From contig JBEKYC010000006.1 in assembly GCA_049511415.1 (NCBI GenBank), positions 124,001-188,000 of the forward strand: a DNA stretch of 64,000 nucleotides, given 5' to 3'. The position numbers were made by a program, and so were the translations under genes. The number at the start of each line of letters is the position of its first letter. Positions within the stretch are counted from its first letter, which is position 1. A model generated the notes under the pieces. It saw only the letters and a program-made list of their open reading frames with translations, was not told where the DNA came from and did not search any database. Shown here in pieces: positions 42,859-50,485 of this stretch. This DNA comes from Bog-159 sp049511415. Its GTDB lineage: Bacteria; Acidobacteriota; Terriglobia; Bryobacterales; Bryobacteraceae.

Positions 42859-44157
42859 GTGGGATCACGCCAAACCGCGCCAGGCCCACAAGAGAAACGC
42901 TTCGCGGCATATATAGAGGGCCTGGCGAACGCCGCGGGGCACCAAGACCGGCAGACACCTTTGAAGAACTACTGCAAGGGACTGCTGTTACCTGGCGAAC
43001 GCAAGAGCATCGAGCCGATGGCGGGCCGTCTGGATCCCGAGAACATCCAAGATCTGGTGGCGAAGGCGCCCTGGAGCGATGCCGTACTGCTGGAACAGGT
43101 GCGCAACTATGTCCTGCCCAGCATGCAGAAGCAAGGAGCGGTGGTGGCTTGGATCGTAGATGACACCGGATTTCCGAAGAAGGGCAAGCATTCGGTCGGG
43201 GTCACTCGGCAATACTGCGGGCAAGTGGGGAAACAGGAGAACTGTCGAGTCGCGGTGAGCCTCTCGGTAGCGACGTGGAGTTCGAGCCTGCCGGTTGCGT
43301 ATCGTTTATATTTGCCTAAGGAATGGGCCGCAGACGCCGCGCGGCGGGAACAAACGGAGGTGCCGGAAGAGATCGCGTTTCAGACCAAGCCGGACATCGC
43401 CCTGGATCAGATCCGCGCGGCGGTGGCGGCCAATCTGGACCGTGGCGTGGTGCTGGCCGACGCGGCCTATGGCATGAACACCGAGTTTCGCGACAAACTC
43501 ACCGCACTCGGCCTGCAATATGTCGTAGGCGTGCAAAGTTCGATGACGGTCTGGGAATCTGGCCAGCAGCCCTTGCCCGCCAAGCCCCGCGGAAAGATGG
43601 GACGACCTCCGCGGCTATTGCAGCGGTCTCCGGATCATCAACCCGTCTCCGTGAAGCAGTTGGCGATGCGCCTGCCCGCCACTGCCTTCAGAGAAATCAC
43701 GTGGCGTGAAGGCACAGACCGGAAACTGCAATCACGCTTTGCCGCCGTTCGCGTCCGCGCCGCGCATCGGGATTACGAGAAAGCGGAGCCGCGCGCGGAG
43801 GAAGGGTTGCTGATCGAATGGCCGCGGGGGGAGCCCGAACCCACTAAGTACTGGATCTCGACCCTGCCTCCGAACACCAAGCTCAAAGCTTTGACCAAGA
43901 TGGCCAAACATCGCTGGATCATCGAACGGGATTATGAGGAGTTGAAACAAGAGTTGGGGCTAGGGCACTTTGAAGGTCGCAACTGGCGCGGGTTCCACCA
44001 CCATGCGACGCTCTGTATCGCAGCTTATGGGTTCCTGGTGGCCGAGCGGAACCGTTTTTCCCCCTCTGCCCGCGTCGGTCATCTTGGATTCGCGGCCTGC
44101 AGGCCAGCCCCGGACTTCCGTCCGCGCGGGTCGCCGGGTCCGTCCCGAGCGGCATAA
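42859..44157 (+). CDS. IS701-family DDE transposase, C terminus frameshifted
   Basis: A 432-residue DDE/RNase H-fold transposase beginning with GTG. Landmarks: 'AWIVDDTGFPKKGKHSVGV' (first catalytic Asp), 'VLADAAYG' (second Asp) and 'KHRWIIERDYEELKQELGLGHFEGR' (the catalytic Glu region, Y-(2)-R-like), in the order typical of IS701. From about codon 415 the frame gives an atypical Pro/Arg-rich end. The expected ending 'RPERHNPHSIATLRMVLA...LPYCPCCG' is present in the +1 frame and stops at 44251, so a one-base shift between about 44085 and 44140 has altered the last 35 or so residues. Confidence 0.9.
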   Translation: MGSRQTAPGPQEKRFAAYIEGLANAAGHQDRQTPLKNYCKGLLLPGERKSIEPMAGRLDPENIQDLVAKAPWSDAVLLEQVRNYVLPSMQKQGAVVAWIVDDTGFPKKGKHSVGVTRQYCGQVGKQENCRVAVSLSVATWSSSLPVAYRLYLPKEWAADAARREQTEVPEEIAFQTKPDIALDQIRAAVAANLDRGVVLADAAYGMNTEFRDKLTALGLQYVVGVQSSMTVWESGQQPLPAKPRGKMGRPPRLLQRSPDHQPVSVKQLAMRLPATAFREITWREGTDRKLQSRFAAVRVRAAHRDYEKAEPRAEEGLLIEWPRGEPEPTKYWISTLPPNTKLKALTKMAKHRWIIERDYEELKQELGLGHFEGRNWRGFHHHATLCIAAYGFLVAERNRFSPSARVGHLGFAACRPAPDFRPRGSPGPSRAA

Positions 44158-44217
44158 TCCGCACTCCATCGCGACGCTCCGAATGGTCCTGGCGCGCCTC
44201 TTGCTGCGGCAGCTCCC

Positions 44218-44595
44218 TTACTGCCCCTGTTGTGGATCTCCTTTCGGCTGAGCGTCGATGTCGAAATCGACTTCATCGATGCACGTCAGTCGCGGGGAGC
44301 GTGGCTCGGTATGCCACGCCTCTGCACGCCACTCGACTTGGCTTAGCTTCTCCACAGCGAGACAGCGCCACTCACCCATTCGTTCTGGCATCCCGGGCAG
44401 CCCGCGATGGCTGCCTCCGCCGAACTGATAGCAGAACGCGTGGAGCCGGCCTGACTTGCGGCCCAACACATGGGGACAAAGCAATCGGAGCAGGCCGTCA
44501 TAGATTGCCGCGACCGGCTGCCTGCGCTCAGCTGCCACGCGGAGGAGGTTATAAATCTCGCTCACGGCCTCTCCTTTGGCCGGCTGCGGAGTCAT
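44218..44595 (-). CDS. Passenger gene in the IS, WYL-like domain protein
   Basis: A 125-residue protein reading opposite to the transposase. The core 'EIYNLLRVAAERRQPVAAIYDGLLRLLCPHVLGRKSG' followed by 'FCYQFGGGSHRG' and 'WRCLAVEKLSQVE' has the order of beta strands found in WYL-type ligand-sensing domains. It has GAGGAG just before the ATG. The tail is acidic ('EVDFDID'). It could be a regulator or host-response factor; it is not a known IS701 component. Its 3' end overlaps the extended transposase frame by 34 bp. Confidence 0.6.
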   Translation of the reverse strand: MTPQPAKGEAVSEIYNLLRVAAERRQPVAAIYDGLLRLLCPHVLGRKSGRLHAFCYQFGGGSHRGLPGMPERMGEWRCLAVEKLSQVEWRAEAWHTEPRSPRLTCIDEVDFDIDAQPKGDPQQGQ

Positions 44596-44646
44596 ATCTC
44601 CTCAGGATACGCCCATTCAACGGAGGTCAACTGGAATCGATCTTTA

Positions 44647-44659
44647 TGACCCAGTAGTA
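44647..44659. repeat. IS701-family element right inverted repeat
   Basis: TGACCCAGTAGTA is the exact reverse complement of the left tip. Confidence 0.88.
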
Positions 44660-44663
44660 CTAG
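44660..44663. repeat. CTAG target-site duplication, right copy
   Basis: The second copy of CTAG, identical to the one at 42812-42815. Confidence 0.85.
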
Positions 44664-44722
44664 AACCTCGGTGCCCTACTCTCCGGATCTCGGACCCCAG
44701 TTGCAACGGAGCGGAGAAATCT

Positions 44723-45227
44723 ATGCCCGCAGCCAATTTTGCAAAAGAGACTTCGCAGGAGAGCCGTGAAACTTCCCCGGTGGTCGAGCACCTGCAACGG
44801 GAAGTAGCCAACGGTTTGTCCTCTACGCCAACTATAAGCACTATCGTTGGCAGACGTATGGACCCCTATTCCGCGATCTGCATCTCATGCTCGATGAGTT
44901 CGCCACCCACGCATTAGGCTCGATCGATGAGATGGCCGAGCGCATCCGCATGATCGGTCCGGACGTTCAGGCGGTGCAGTTAAAGCAGTTCCAACAGGCC
45001 GCCAGCATTCAATCGGCGCGGGCCGACCAGACCATGCGCGAGATGATGGAAGAGACCCACGCCCACCTGCTGGTGGTCATTCAGGATATGCGCGAGGCCG
45101 CCCGCGTCGCAAACGAGAACGATGATCCCAGCACGGTGGATCTCTTCTCGAAGATCGTCCAACTTCACGAACGTGACGAATGGTTCCTCCGGAAGGTGCT
45201 GAAGAAAAGGACGGCCTGGTTGTGTGA
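44723..45227 (+). pseudogene. dps: Dps-family ferritin-like protein, two frameshifts
   Basis: The family sequence is split over frames. Frame one gives 'VVEHLQREVANG'; the next frame gives 'VLYANYKHYRWQTYGPLFR', 'DLHLMLDEFATHALGSIDEMAERI' and on to 'DEWFLRKVLKK'; a third gives the natural end 'KDGLVV' with TGA at 45225-45227. The breaks coincide with a T triplet at 44815-44817 (one T too few) and an A run at 45205-45208 (one A too few). The ferroxidase histidine that normally precedes the Trp in 'HYHW' is Arg here ('HYRW'). A GGAG ribosome site precedes the ATG at 44723. The product would not fold as Dps without correction; the second open frame continues to 45312. Confidence 0.72.
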
Positions 45228-45327
45228 AGTGAAATACGTCCGCAGTGGCCCGCATGGCATCTTACTTGCTCCATACAAGTTCGGAATGCAGGATTTTCCC
45301 AACAATATATAAGGAGGGGTAGGATCA

Positions 45328-45621
45328 ATGATACGGAAGGGATTACTTGGACTGGTCTTCGCCGGTGCGCTGACTCTCGGCATTGCCTCGGCGGAAGTCG
45401 TGGTTCGCGTAGCGCCGCCCGCGGCAGTGGTTGAGACGCGGCCTGCGGCGCCCGGACCTGGGTATGTCTGGGTCAACGGCTATCAGAATTGGAATGGCAG
45501 TGCGTACGTTTGGGTACCTGGCAGATGGGACACGCCCCCGCATCCCCACCAGCGCTGGGTCGCGCACCGCTGGGTGCACCGCAACGGCGGCTACGTGATG
45601 GTCGAAGGCCACTGGCGGTAG
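45328..45621 (+). CDS. YXWGXW-type secreted repeat protein
   Basis: A 97-residue secreted protein with a signal peptide and the short aromatic repeat family signature: 'GYVWVNGYQNWNGSAYVWVPGRW' followed by 'PHQRWVAHRWVHRNGGYVMVEGHW'. AAGGAGGGG precedes the ATG. It is common in acidobacterial and proteobacterial genomes, often near stress genes; the function is unknown. Confidence 0.85.
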   Translation: MIRKGLLGLVFAGALTLGIASAEVVVRVAPPAAVVETRPAAPGPGYVWVNGYQNWNGSAYVWVPGRWDTPPHPHQRWVAHRWVHRNGGYVMVEGHWR

Positions 45622-45624
45622 GAA

Positions 45625-46911
45625 TTACTCGTAGCGCAGTGCCTCGATCGGATTGATGCGCGAAGCCTTGACCGCCGGATAAAGACCGAAGATGACGCCA
45701 ACCGCTACGGACACGCTGAACGCAATCAGCACCGAAGCAGTGGTCACGATGGTCTTCCATTCGGCGGTCCGGGCAATCAGCCACGCCAGGAAGAACCCGA
45801 AGGCGATTCCCAGCAGGCCTCCGCCGACGGAAATCAAGACCGACTCCGTCAGGAACTGGCGGACGATATCGGCCCGCCGGGCGCCCGTGGCGCGGCGGAC
45901 CCCGATCTCGCGCGTGCGCTCCAACACCGTTGCCAGCACAATATTCATGATGCCGATACCACCGACCAGAAGCGAAATGGCGGCGATTGCCACCATCACA
46001 TAGGTGAAGATCGTCTGCGTACGCTGCTGCTGCGCCAGCAAAGCTGCCGGAATTGTCACGGTGAAGTCTTCCGCATTGTGATGCGTGGAACTAAGAATAG
46101 CGGTTACTACTTTGGCGACCTCCAGGCTGTCCGCGCCCGGCTTCAGCCGGAGGTCAACCGCCTCTAAGTCGTCCTTTAGTTCATTACTGCGGTCGAAGTA
46201 TCGGTATTGATAAGTATTCAGCGGGATGAAGATTATGTTGTTCAAATCCTGCATCCGCCCACCGCTCGATTGGCCGCTGGCAACCACCTGCTCGCTCAGC
46301 ACGCCCACCACCTCCAGCCAGTTGTCGTTCACCTTGACGAATCTGCCCAACGCCAGACCGTAACCCAATAGGCTCACTTTGGCGCTCGCCCCGAGCACGC
46401 AGACCGTGGCGCTGCTTTGGTCGTCATGCTCGTCGAAGAACCGCCCTTCCGCCGCGTGCAGGCTGTGAATCACCGCGTAAGAAGGACGCACGCCGTAAAG
46501 CTCTGGGATCTCCCGTGTGGGCTTGGGCATGACTCGCGCCGGATGCAGCGTGCGGCGCGGGGAGATCATTTCCAATGCATCGATGTTGGCGGTCAGAATG
46601 CGGACATCACGCTCGTTCAGCCCTTGCGAGTCGCGCCGGCGCTGCTGCAACTCCTCCTGGCTGGTGGCCGTGCGTGACTCGACCAGCACATTTCGCACGC
46701 CCAGTTGCTCGATAAAGCGCAGGGATTCCTCGCGCGCCCCAGCGCCGATGGCCAGCATCCCGATCACAGAGCCGACGCCGAAGACGATGCCTAGGGCCGT
46801 TAGCATCGTGCGGGTCTTCTGCGCGCGCAGATTGCCGAATGCCTGCACGAAGTCGGAAAACACGCGGCGCACGCTCATCAAACGTGCGTGCGTGCCTTTC
46901 GCCGCCGTCAT
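45625..46911 (-). CDS. MacB/FtsX-type ABC transporter permease
   Basis: A 428-residue permease with one N-terminal helix ('MLTALGIVFGVGSVIGMLAIGAGA'), a large periplasmic MacB_PCD domain, and three C-terminal helices starting near 'IFTYVMVAIAAISLLVGGIGIMNIVLATVLERTREIGVR', the characteristic FtsX coupling segment. It has no nucleotide-binding domain. Its ATG overlaps the stop of the HlyD gene upstream, placing it last in the five-gene export operon. A separate ATPase would be needed for transport. Confidence 0.9.
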   Translation of the reverse strand: MTAAKGTHARLMSVRRVFSDFVQAFGNLRAQKTRTMLTALGIVFGVGSVIGMLAIGAGAREESLRFIEQLGVRNVLVESRTATSQEELQQRRRDSQGLNERDVRILTANIDALEMISPRRTLHPARVMPKPTREIPELYGVRPSYAVIHSLHAAEGRFFDEHDDQSSATVCVLGASAKVSLLGYGLALGRFVKVNDNWLEVVGVLSEQVVASGQSSGGRMQDLNNIIFIPLNTYQYRYFDRSNELKDDLEAVDLRLKPGADSLEVAKVVTAILSSTHHNAEDFTVTIPAALLAQQQRTQTIFTYVMVAIAAISLLVGGIGIMNIVLATVLERTREIGVRRATGARRADIVRQFLTESVLISVGGGLLGIAFGFFLAWLIARTAEWKTIVTTASVLIAFSVSVAVGVIFGLYPAVKASRINPIEALRYE

Positions 46912-48194
46912 TTACCCAACGCTTTCAGGGCGCCGCCGCCCTTGGTTGGCGTACCCTGGCTCTGCTGCTCGGGAGCGGCCAGCGCCACTAGATCGCCTTC
47001 GGCGATGCCGGTCAGCACCACCTGGCTCTCGCTGCGCTGCACCAGCTTCACATCGTGCGGCACGAAGCCGGAATCCTTGTCCAAATAGACGAACGTGCGG
47101 CCGTCGCTTTCAAATAGCGCCTGGGAGGGCAGCCACAACGAATTCGACAGCTTGCCCGTGGTGATCACAATGTTGGACGTCATGCCCGGCCGCATGTCTG
47201 TAGAAATACCGCTTAACGCGATCTTGCAGTCGAAGCGTCGATTCCACGGCGGCCCCTGCGTGCCGCCAATTTCTTTGATCGTGCCGGGGAAGTTCTTGCC
47301 GGGTAAGGCCACGATCTCTACCTCGACCTGCTCGCCAGGCGAAAGATGGCCGCGGTCCAACTCGCCGATGCGCGCAGTGACTTCCCACTCCTTCAGATCG
47401 GGAATCTGCGCCACGGCCATACCGGCATTTACCGTGTCGCCAACCTGCAGCGCCGGCAACTGCATGCCAAAGTACATAAAGTTGCCGTTGTTATTCTGCT
47501 GGATGTTGACGTAGCCGCCGGACTTGGCCTTCAGCGTCATGTTCTCGATATTCTGGCGGGCCGTTTCCGCTTTCACCTTGGCCTTATTGCGGGCCGCTTC
47601 CTGGATGGCGACGGCGGCCGCGGAAGTCGCCTGGTGGTTGGCCAGATCGTGTTCGAGCTGCCGCAGATGGTCCTGGGCTTCATCGAGCGCCAGAGTATTC
47701 TGGCGCGCCACGATATCGGCCAGCAACGGATTGCGGCGGACCTCCAGTTCAGCCGTGCGCACATCGGTCTTGGCTTGCAACAGGGCGTAGCGGGTCTCTT
47801 CTTCCTTGGCGTCGTTGTCGGCCTTGGTCTGGACCACCTGCTGCTCGGCCTCGGCCAGATCGGCTTCGGCTTCCTTCAGGTTGTACTCCTGTTCGGTGGT
47901 ATCGAACTTGACCACCACATCACCCGGCTTCACCAGTTCGCCCGGCTCCCGCATGTATGTGATCGCGATATCGCCGCCCCCGGTCATGGGAGCGCTGAGC
48001 ATCTCGGAGTGGCCGCCGGAAAGCTCGCCGCGCGCACTCACCGTAATGACCACATCGCTGCGCTTGACGCGTGTGGTAGGCACCTGCGCGGCCTTGGGAG
48101 CCGCGATCATTTTCGAGATACGCATACCGCCCCACCCAATCAGCGCCAATGGAACCAGCGTTCCCAGCGCGATCCAAAGGAATTTGAACTTCAC
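46908..48194 (-). CDS. HlyD-type efflux periplasmic adaptor (third in operon)
   Basis: A 428-residue adaptor: membrane anchor 'WIALGTLVPLALIGWGGMRI', lipoyl/biotinyl-like half 'YMREPGELVKPGDVVVKFD', then a long coiled-coil hairpin of about 120 residues ('EAEADLAEAEQQVVQTKADND'), the second lipoyl half, and beta-barrel and membrane-proximal domains ('SPGEQVEVEIVALPG', 'RPGMTSNIVITTGKL'). It bridges an inner-membrane permease to TolC. Stop overlaps the permease start, and its start overlaps the next adaptor's stop by 4 bp. Confidence 0.88.
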   Translation of the reverse strand: MKFKFLWIALGTLVPLALIGWGGMRISKMIAAPKAAQVPTTRVKRSDVVITVSARGELSGGHSEMLSAPMTGGGDIAITYMREPGELVKPGDVVVKFDTTEQEYNLKEAEADLAEAEQQVVQTKADNDAKEEETRYALLQAKTDVRTAELEVRRNPLLADIVARQNTLALDEAQDHLRQLEHDLANHQATSAAAVAIQEAARNKAKVKAETARQNIENMTLKAKSGGYVNIQQNNNGNFMYFGMQLPALQVGDTVNAGMAVAQIPDLKEWEVTARIGELDRGHLSPGEQVEVEIVALPGKNFPGTIKEIGGTQGPPWNRRFDCKIALSGISTDMRPGMTSNIVITTGKLSNSLWLPSQALFESDGRTFVYLDKDSGFVPHDVKLVQRSESQVVLTGIAEGDLVALAAPEQQSQGTPTKGGGALKALGK

Positions 48195-49438
48195 TTGGCG
48201 CCCTCCGGCTTGGGCTCGACCAATGTCACCATAGCGCCGTCACTCACGCCGCGAATGGCTACTTCATCGGGATTGCGCGCTAATACTTCGACCGTGGCGG
48301 CTTGATACGCGCCCTTCCGGGCCAGGTAGACCACCGGCTTGCCATCGTGCGTGAAGATGGCTTTGGAAGGGACACTGATCGCGTTGGGAATACGGCTCAC
48401 CACCACATCCATGTTGCCGTTCATGCCAGGCCGCAGGCGGGCATCGGGCTTGACCATTTTGGCGTAGGCACGGAAACTGCGGGTCGGCGGCCAATCCTCG
48501 AAACTCTGTTCGGTCAACGGTGAGATCGCGTCCAATTCGGCGGGAATGGTCAGTTCCGGCAGCGAGTCGATGTGTACCTTGGCTTCCTGGCTGGTTGCGA
48601 TCCGGCCGCGGTCGGTCTCCTCCACCTTGCCTTCCATCTCAAGGCTGCCCAAGTCGGGGATCTCCGCCAGGATGCCGCCGGGCCAGACCTGGTCGCCAAT
48701 CGCAAACGGTTTGGCGTTCATCCATCCCTGTGAGTAGTTGAGCATGTAGGTAATGATGCCGCTCAATGGCGCCTTCATCTCCATTTTGCCGAGCCGGTCT
48801 TTGGTAACGTCCACTTCCGCCTGAGCTTTATCGCGCAGCCGCGTGAGGGAGGCAAGCTTGGATTGGTCGGATGCCTTATGCAAATCGACGGTCGCCTCCT
48901 GGACTTTCAGCTTCTGTTCGGCGAGGCCCAGATCGATGCGGCTCTCCTCGCCTTGCAACTTACTGACGATCTCGCTCTTGGAGGCCTCCAGGCGGGCACG
49001 CTCCACGTCGTACTTGGCGGTGGCCAAGTCTCGTTGATCCTGTTCCGCGGTGATTTTGGCATCGGCGACCGCTTGGTCGAGAGTGGCCTGCGCCTGCTTG
49101 AGGGCGGCTTCATTCTCCTGCTGTTTTTGCTGCGTGCTGCTAGGGTCAAAGCGGACGATGGGTTCACCCTCTTTGACCACGCTGCCCGACGTAGCCATCC
49201 ACACGATACGCAGCGAGGGGACGTTTACGGGCGCGACGATCTGCACCGAGCGGCGGGCTTTCAGTTCTCCGCGGCAGCGCACAATAACCGAGAAGTCTCC
49301 CTTGCGCGCGGGAGCCACCGGCAACGTTCCACCGGCCTGGACTTTCCGCATGCGGTAGAATTCCATGCCCGCCGCGCTCAGCACCAGTACGGCGGCGATG
49401 AGAGTCCACGTGCGCTCGAGCTTGCCGCGGGCGCTCAT
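48191..49438 (-). CDS. HlyD-type efflux periplasmic adaptor (second in operon)
   Basis: A 415-residue adaptor with an N-terminal anchor ('WTLIAAVLVLSAAGMEFYRM'), lipoyl half 'WMATSGSVVKEGEPIVRFD', a coiled-coil hairpin ('ALKQAQATLDQAVADAKITA', 'QEATVDLHKASDQSKLASL') and C-terminal domains with 'RPGMNGNMDVVVSRIPNAI'. It is clearly paralogous to the neighbours but not a duplicate at the residue level. Overlaps both neighbouring adaptor genes by 4 bp. Confidence 0.88.
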   Translation of the reverse strand: MSARGKLERTWTLIAAVLVLSAAGMEFYRMRKVQAGGTLPVAPARKGDFSVIVRCRGELKARRSVQIVAPVNVPSLRIVWMATSGSVVKEGEPIVRFDPSSTQQKQQENEAALKQAQATLDQAVADAKITAEQDQRDLATAKYDVERARLEASKSEIVSKLQGEESRIDLGLAEQKLKVQEATVDLHKASDQSKLASLTRLRDKAQAEVDVTKDRLGKMEMKAPLSGIITYMLNYSQGWMNAKPFAIGDQVWPGGILAEIPDLGSLEMEGKVEETDRGRIATSQEAKVHIDSLPELTIPAELDAISPLTEQSFEDWPPTRSFRAYAKMVKPDARLRPGMNGNMDVVVSRIPNAISVPSKAIFTHDGKPVVYLARKGAYQAATVEVLARNPDEVAIRGVSDGAMVTLVEPKPEGAK

Positions 49439-50445
49439 TTGGAACCCTCCAGAATCACGGCCGCCGATAGATCCGGCAAAAGGTGCGGATCGGTCTTCTC
49501 GAGATGGTAAACAGCCGTGAAGTTCTTGATCGGGCTGCCCAGCGCGGAGGTAGCCACGGGGCTGGCGTTGGTGCAGGTTGCGTGAAACTCCAGTTCCGGA
49601 TAGGCATCCAGCTTGACGATAGCGCGGCTACCCGGCGTGAGCGCGGCGCCATCGGGCTCGCCGGCGGTTACGCGCACTTCCATCTCGGCCGGATCGAAGA
49701 TACGTACCAGAGGCTGCCCCTGCCAGAGCTGATCGCCCTCCTGGGCGTGACCCATGTTCCCGTTACGCCATACATTCAGCAGCGCCGCCATACCTGCTAG
49801 CGGCGTGTGGATCTGGAGTTTCTCGGCATTGGTCTGGGCGCGTTCCAGTCCGACCTTCTGCCGGTCGCGCTGCAATTCGAGAATGCGCACCGCGGCTGCA
49901 TCGGCCTGATCGTGCAGACCATTGGATTTCTTCAGGCTGGCCACGTGCGCGCGTGCATCTTCGGCCTTCACTTCGTTTTTCAAACGATCAATCTCGCTAA
50001 GCAACGGCCCTTTGCGCAGCTCGATCTCGGCTTTCGCGAGATCCGCCTCCGCCTTCTGCATATCGGCTTCGCGCTTGGCTGCATCGGCGTGGTTTTGCGC
50101 GCGCTTTTGATCCACCTGGTGAGAGAGATCGTCAAATTTGGCCTGGGCATCGCGCGCGTTATCGAGTTGTTGGGTGCGATCGAATTCCACCACTACGTCG
50201 CCGGCCTTCACTTGCGTGCCGTTGGCGACCAGGCGCGTCAACGTCACCCGCCCGCCCTGGCCGGTAATCTGGGGGACCTGGACGTTATAGAAATGCACAG
50301 CCTGCACCACACCGCTCAATCGGACCTGGTGGTGTTGCGCGGCGGCGTTGGCAGGACTAGTCGAGGCTGCGTGGATGATTGGCGGCGCGTTGCGCCCGCA
50401 GCCGAAAGACAAGAACAACAGCGCGGCAGACAACAGCAGGCGCAT
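49435..50445 (-). CDS. HlyD-type efflux periplasmic adaptor lipoprotein (first in operon)
   Basis: A 336-residue adaptor with a lipoprotein leader ('LLLSAALLFLSFGCGRN', lipobox LSFGC), so it is anchored by lipid, not by a helix. Lipoyl half 'LVANGTQVKAGDVVVEFD', a hairpin ('ADMQKAEADLAKAEIELRK', 'VRILELQRDRQKVGLERAQTN') and a short C-terminal part with 'TPGSRAIVKLDAYPELEF'. The ATG at 50445 is chosen to begin the leader; the frame runs to 50505 into the end of the TolC gene. Confidence 0.85.
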   Translation of the reverse strand: MRLLLSAALLFLSFGCGRNAPPIIHAASTSPANAAAQHHQVRLSGVVQAVHFYNVQVPQITGQGGRVTLTRLVANGTQVKAGDVVVEFDRTQQLDNARDAQAKFDDLSHQVDQKRAQNHADAAKREADMQKAEADLAKAEIELRKGPLLSEIDRLKNEVKAEDARAHVASLKKSNGLHDQADAAAVRILELQRDRQKVGLERAQTNAEKLQIHTPLAGMAALLNVWRNGNMGHAQEGDQLWQGQPLVRIFDPAEMEVRVTAGEPDGAALTPGSRAIVKLDAYPELEFHATCTNASPVATSALGSPIKNFTAVYHLEKTDPHLLPDLSAAVILEGSK

Positions 50446-50485
50446 GGTGAGGTGGCTCTGGTTCAATGGTACTACCCGCGCGCTA

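Larger units (their letters stand above)
42816..44659 (+). mobile_element. IS701-family insertion sequence with passenger gene
   Basis: A 1844-bp element delimited by perfect 13-bp inverted repeats and flanked by CTAG duplications. It carries one DDE transposase reading rightward and, beyond it, a 125-codon passenger gene reading leftward. The intact termini and target duplication indicate insertion as one unit. It lies between the POTRA/HEAT gene and dps, 60 bp upstream of the dps start, where it probably separates dps from its own promoter. Confidence 0.9.

Noticed and set aside
44060..44251. Programmed frameshift to make the full IS transposase
   Set aside because: No classical slippery heptamer was identified at the junction; listed as a probable mutation, not a recoding site.
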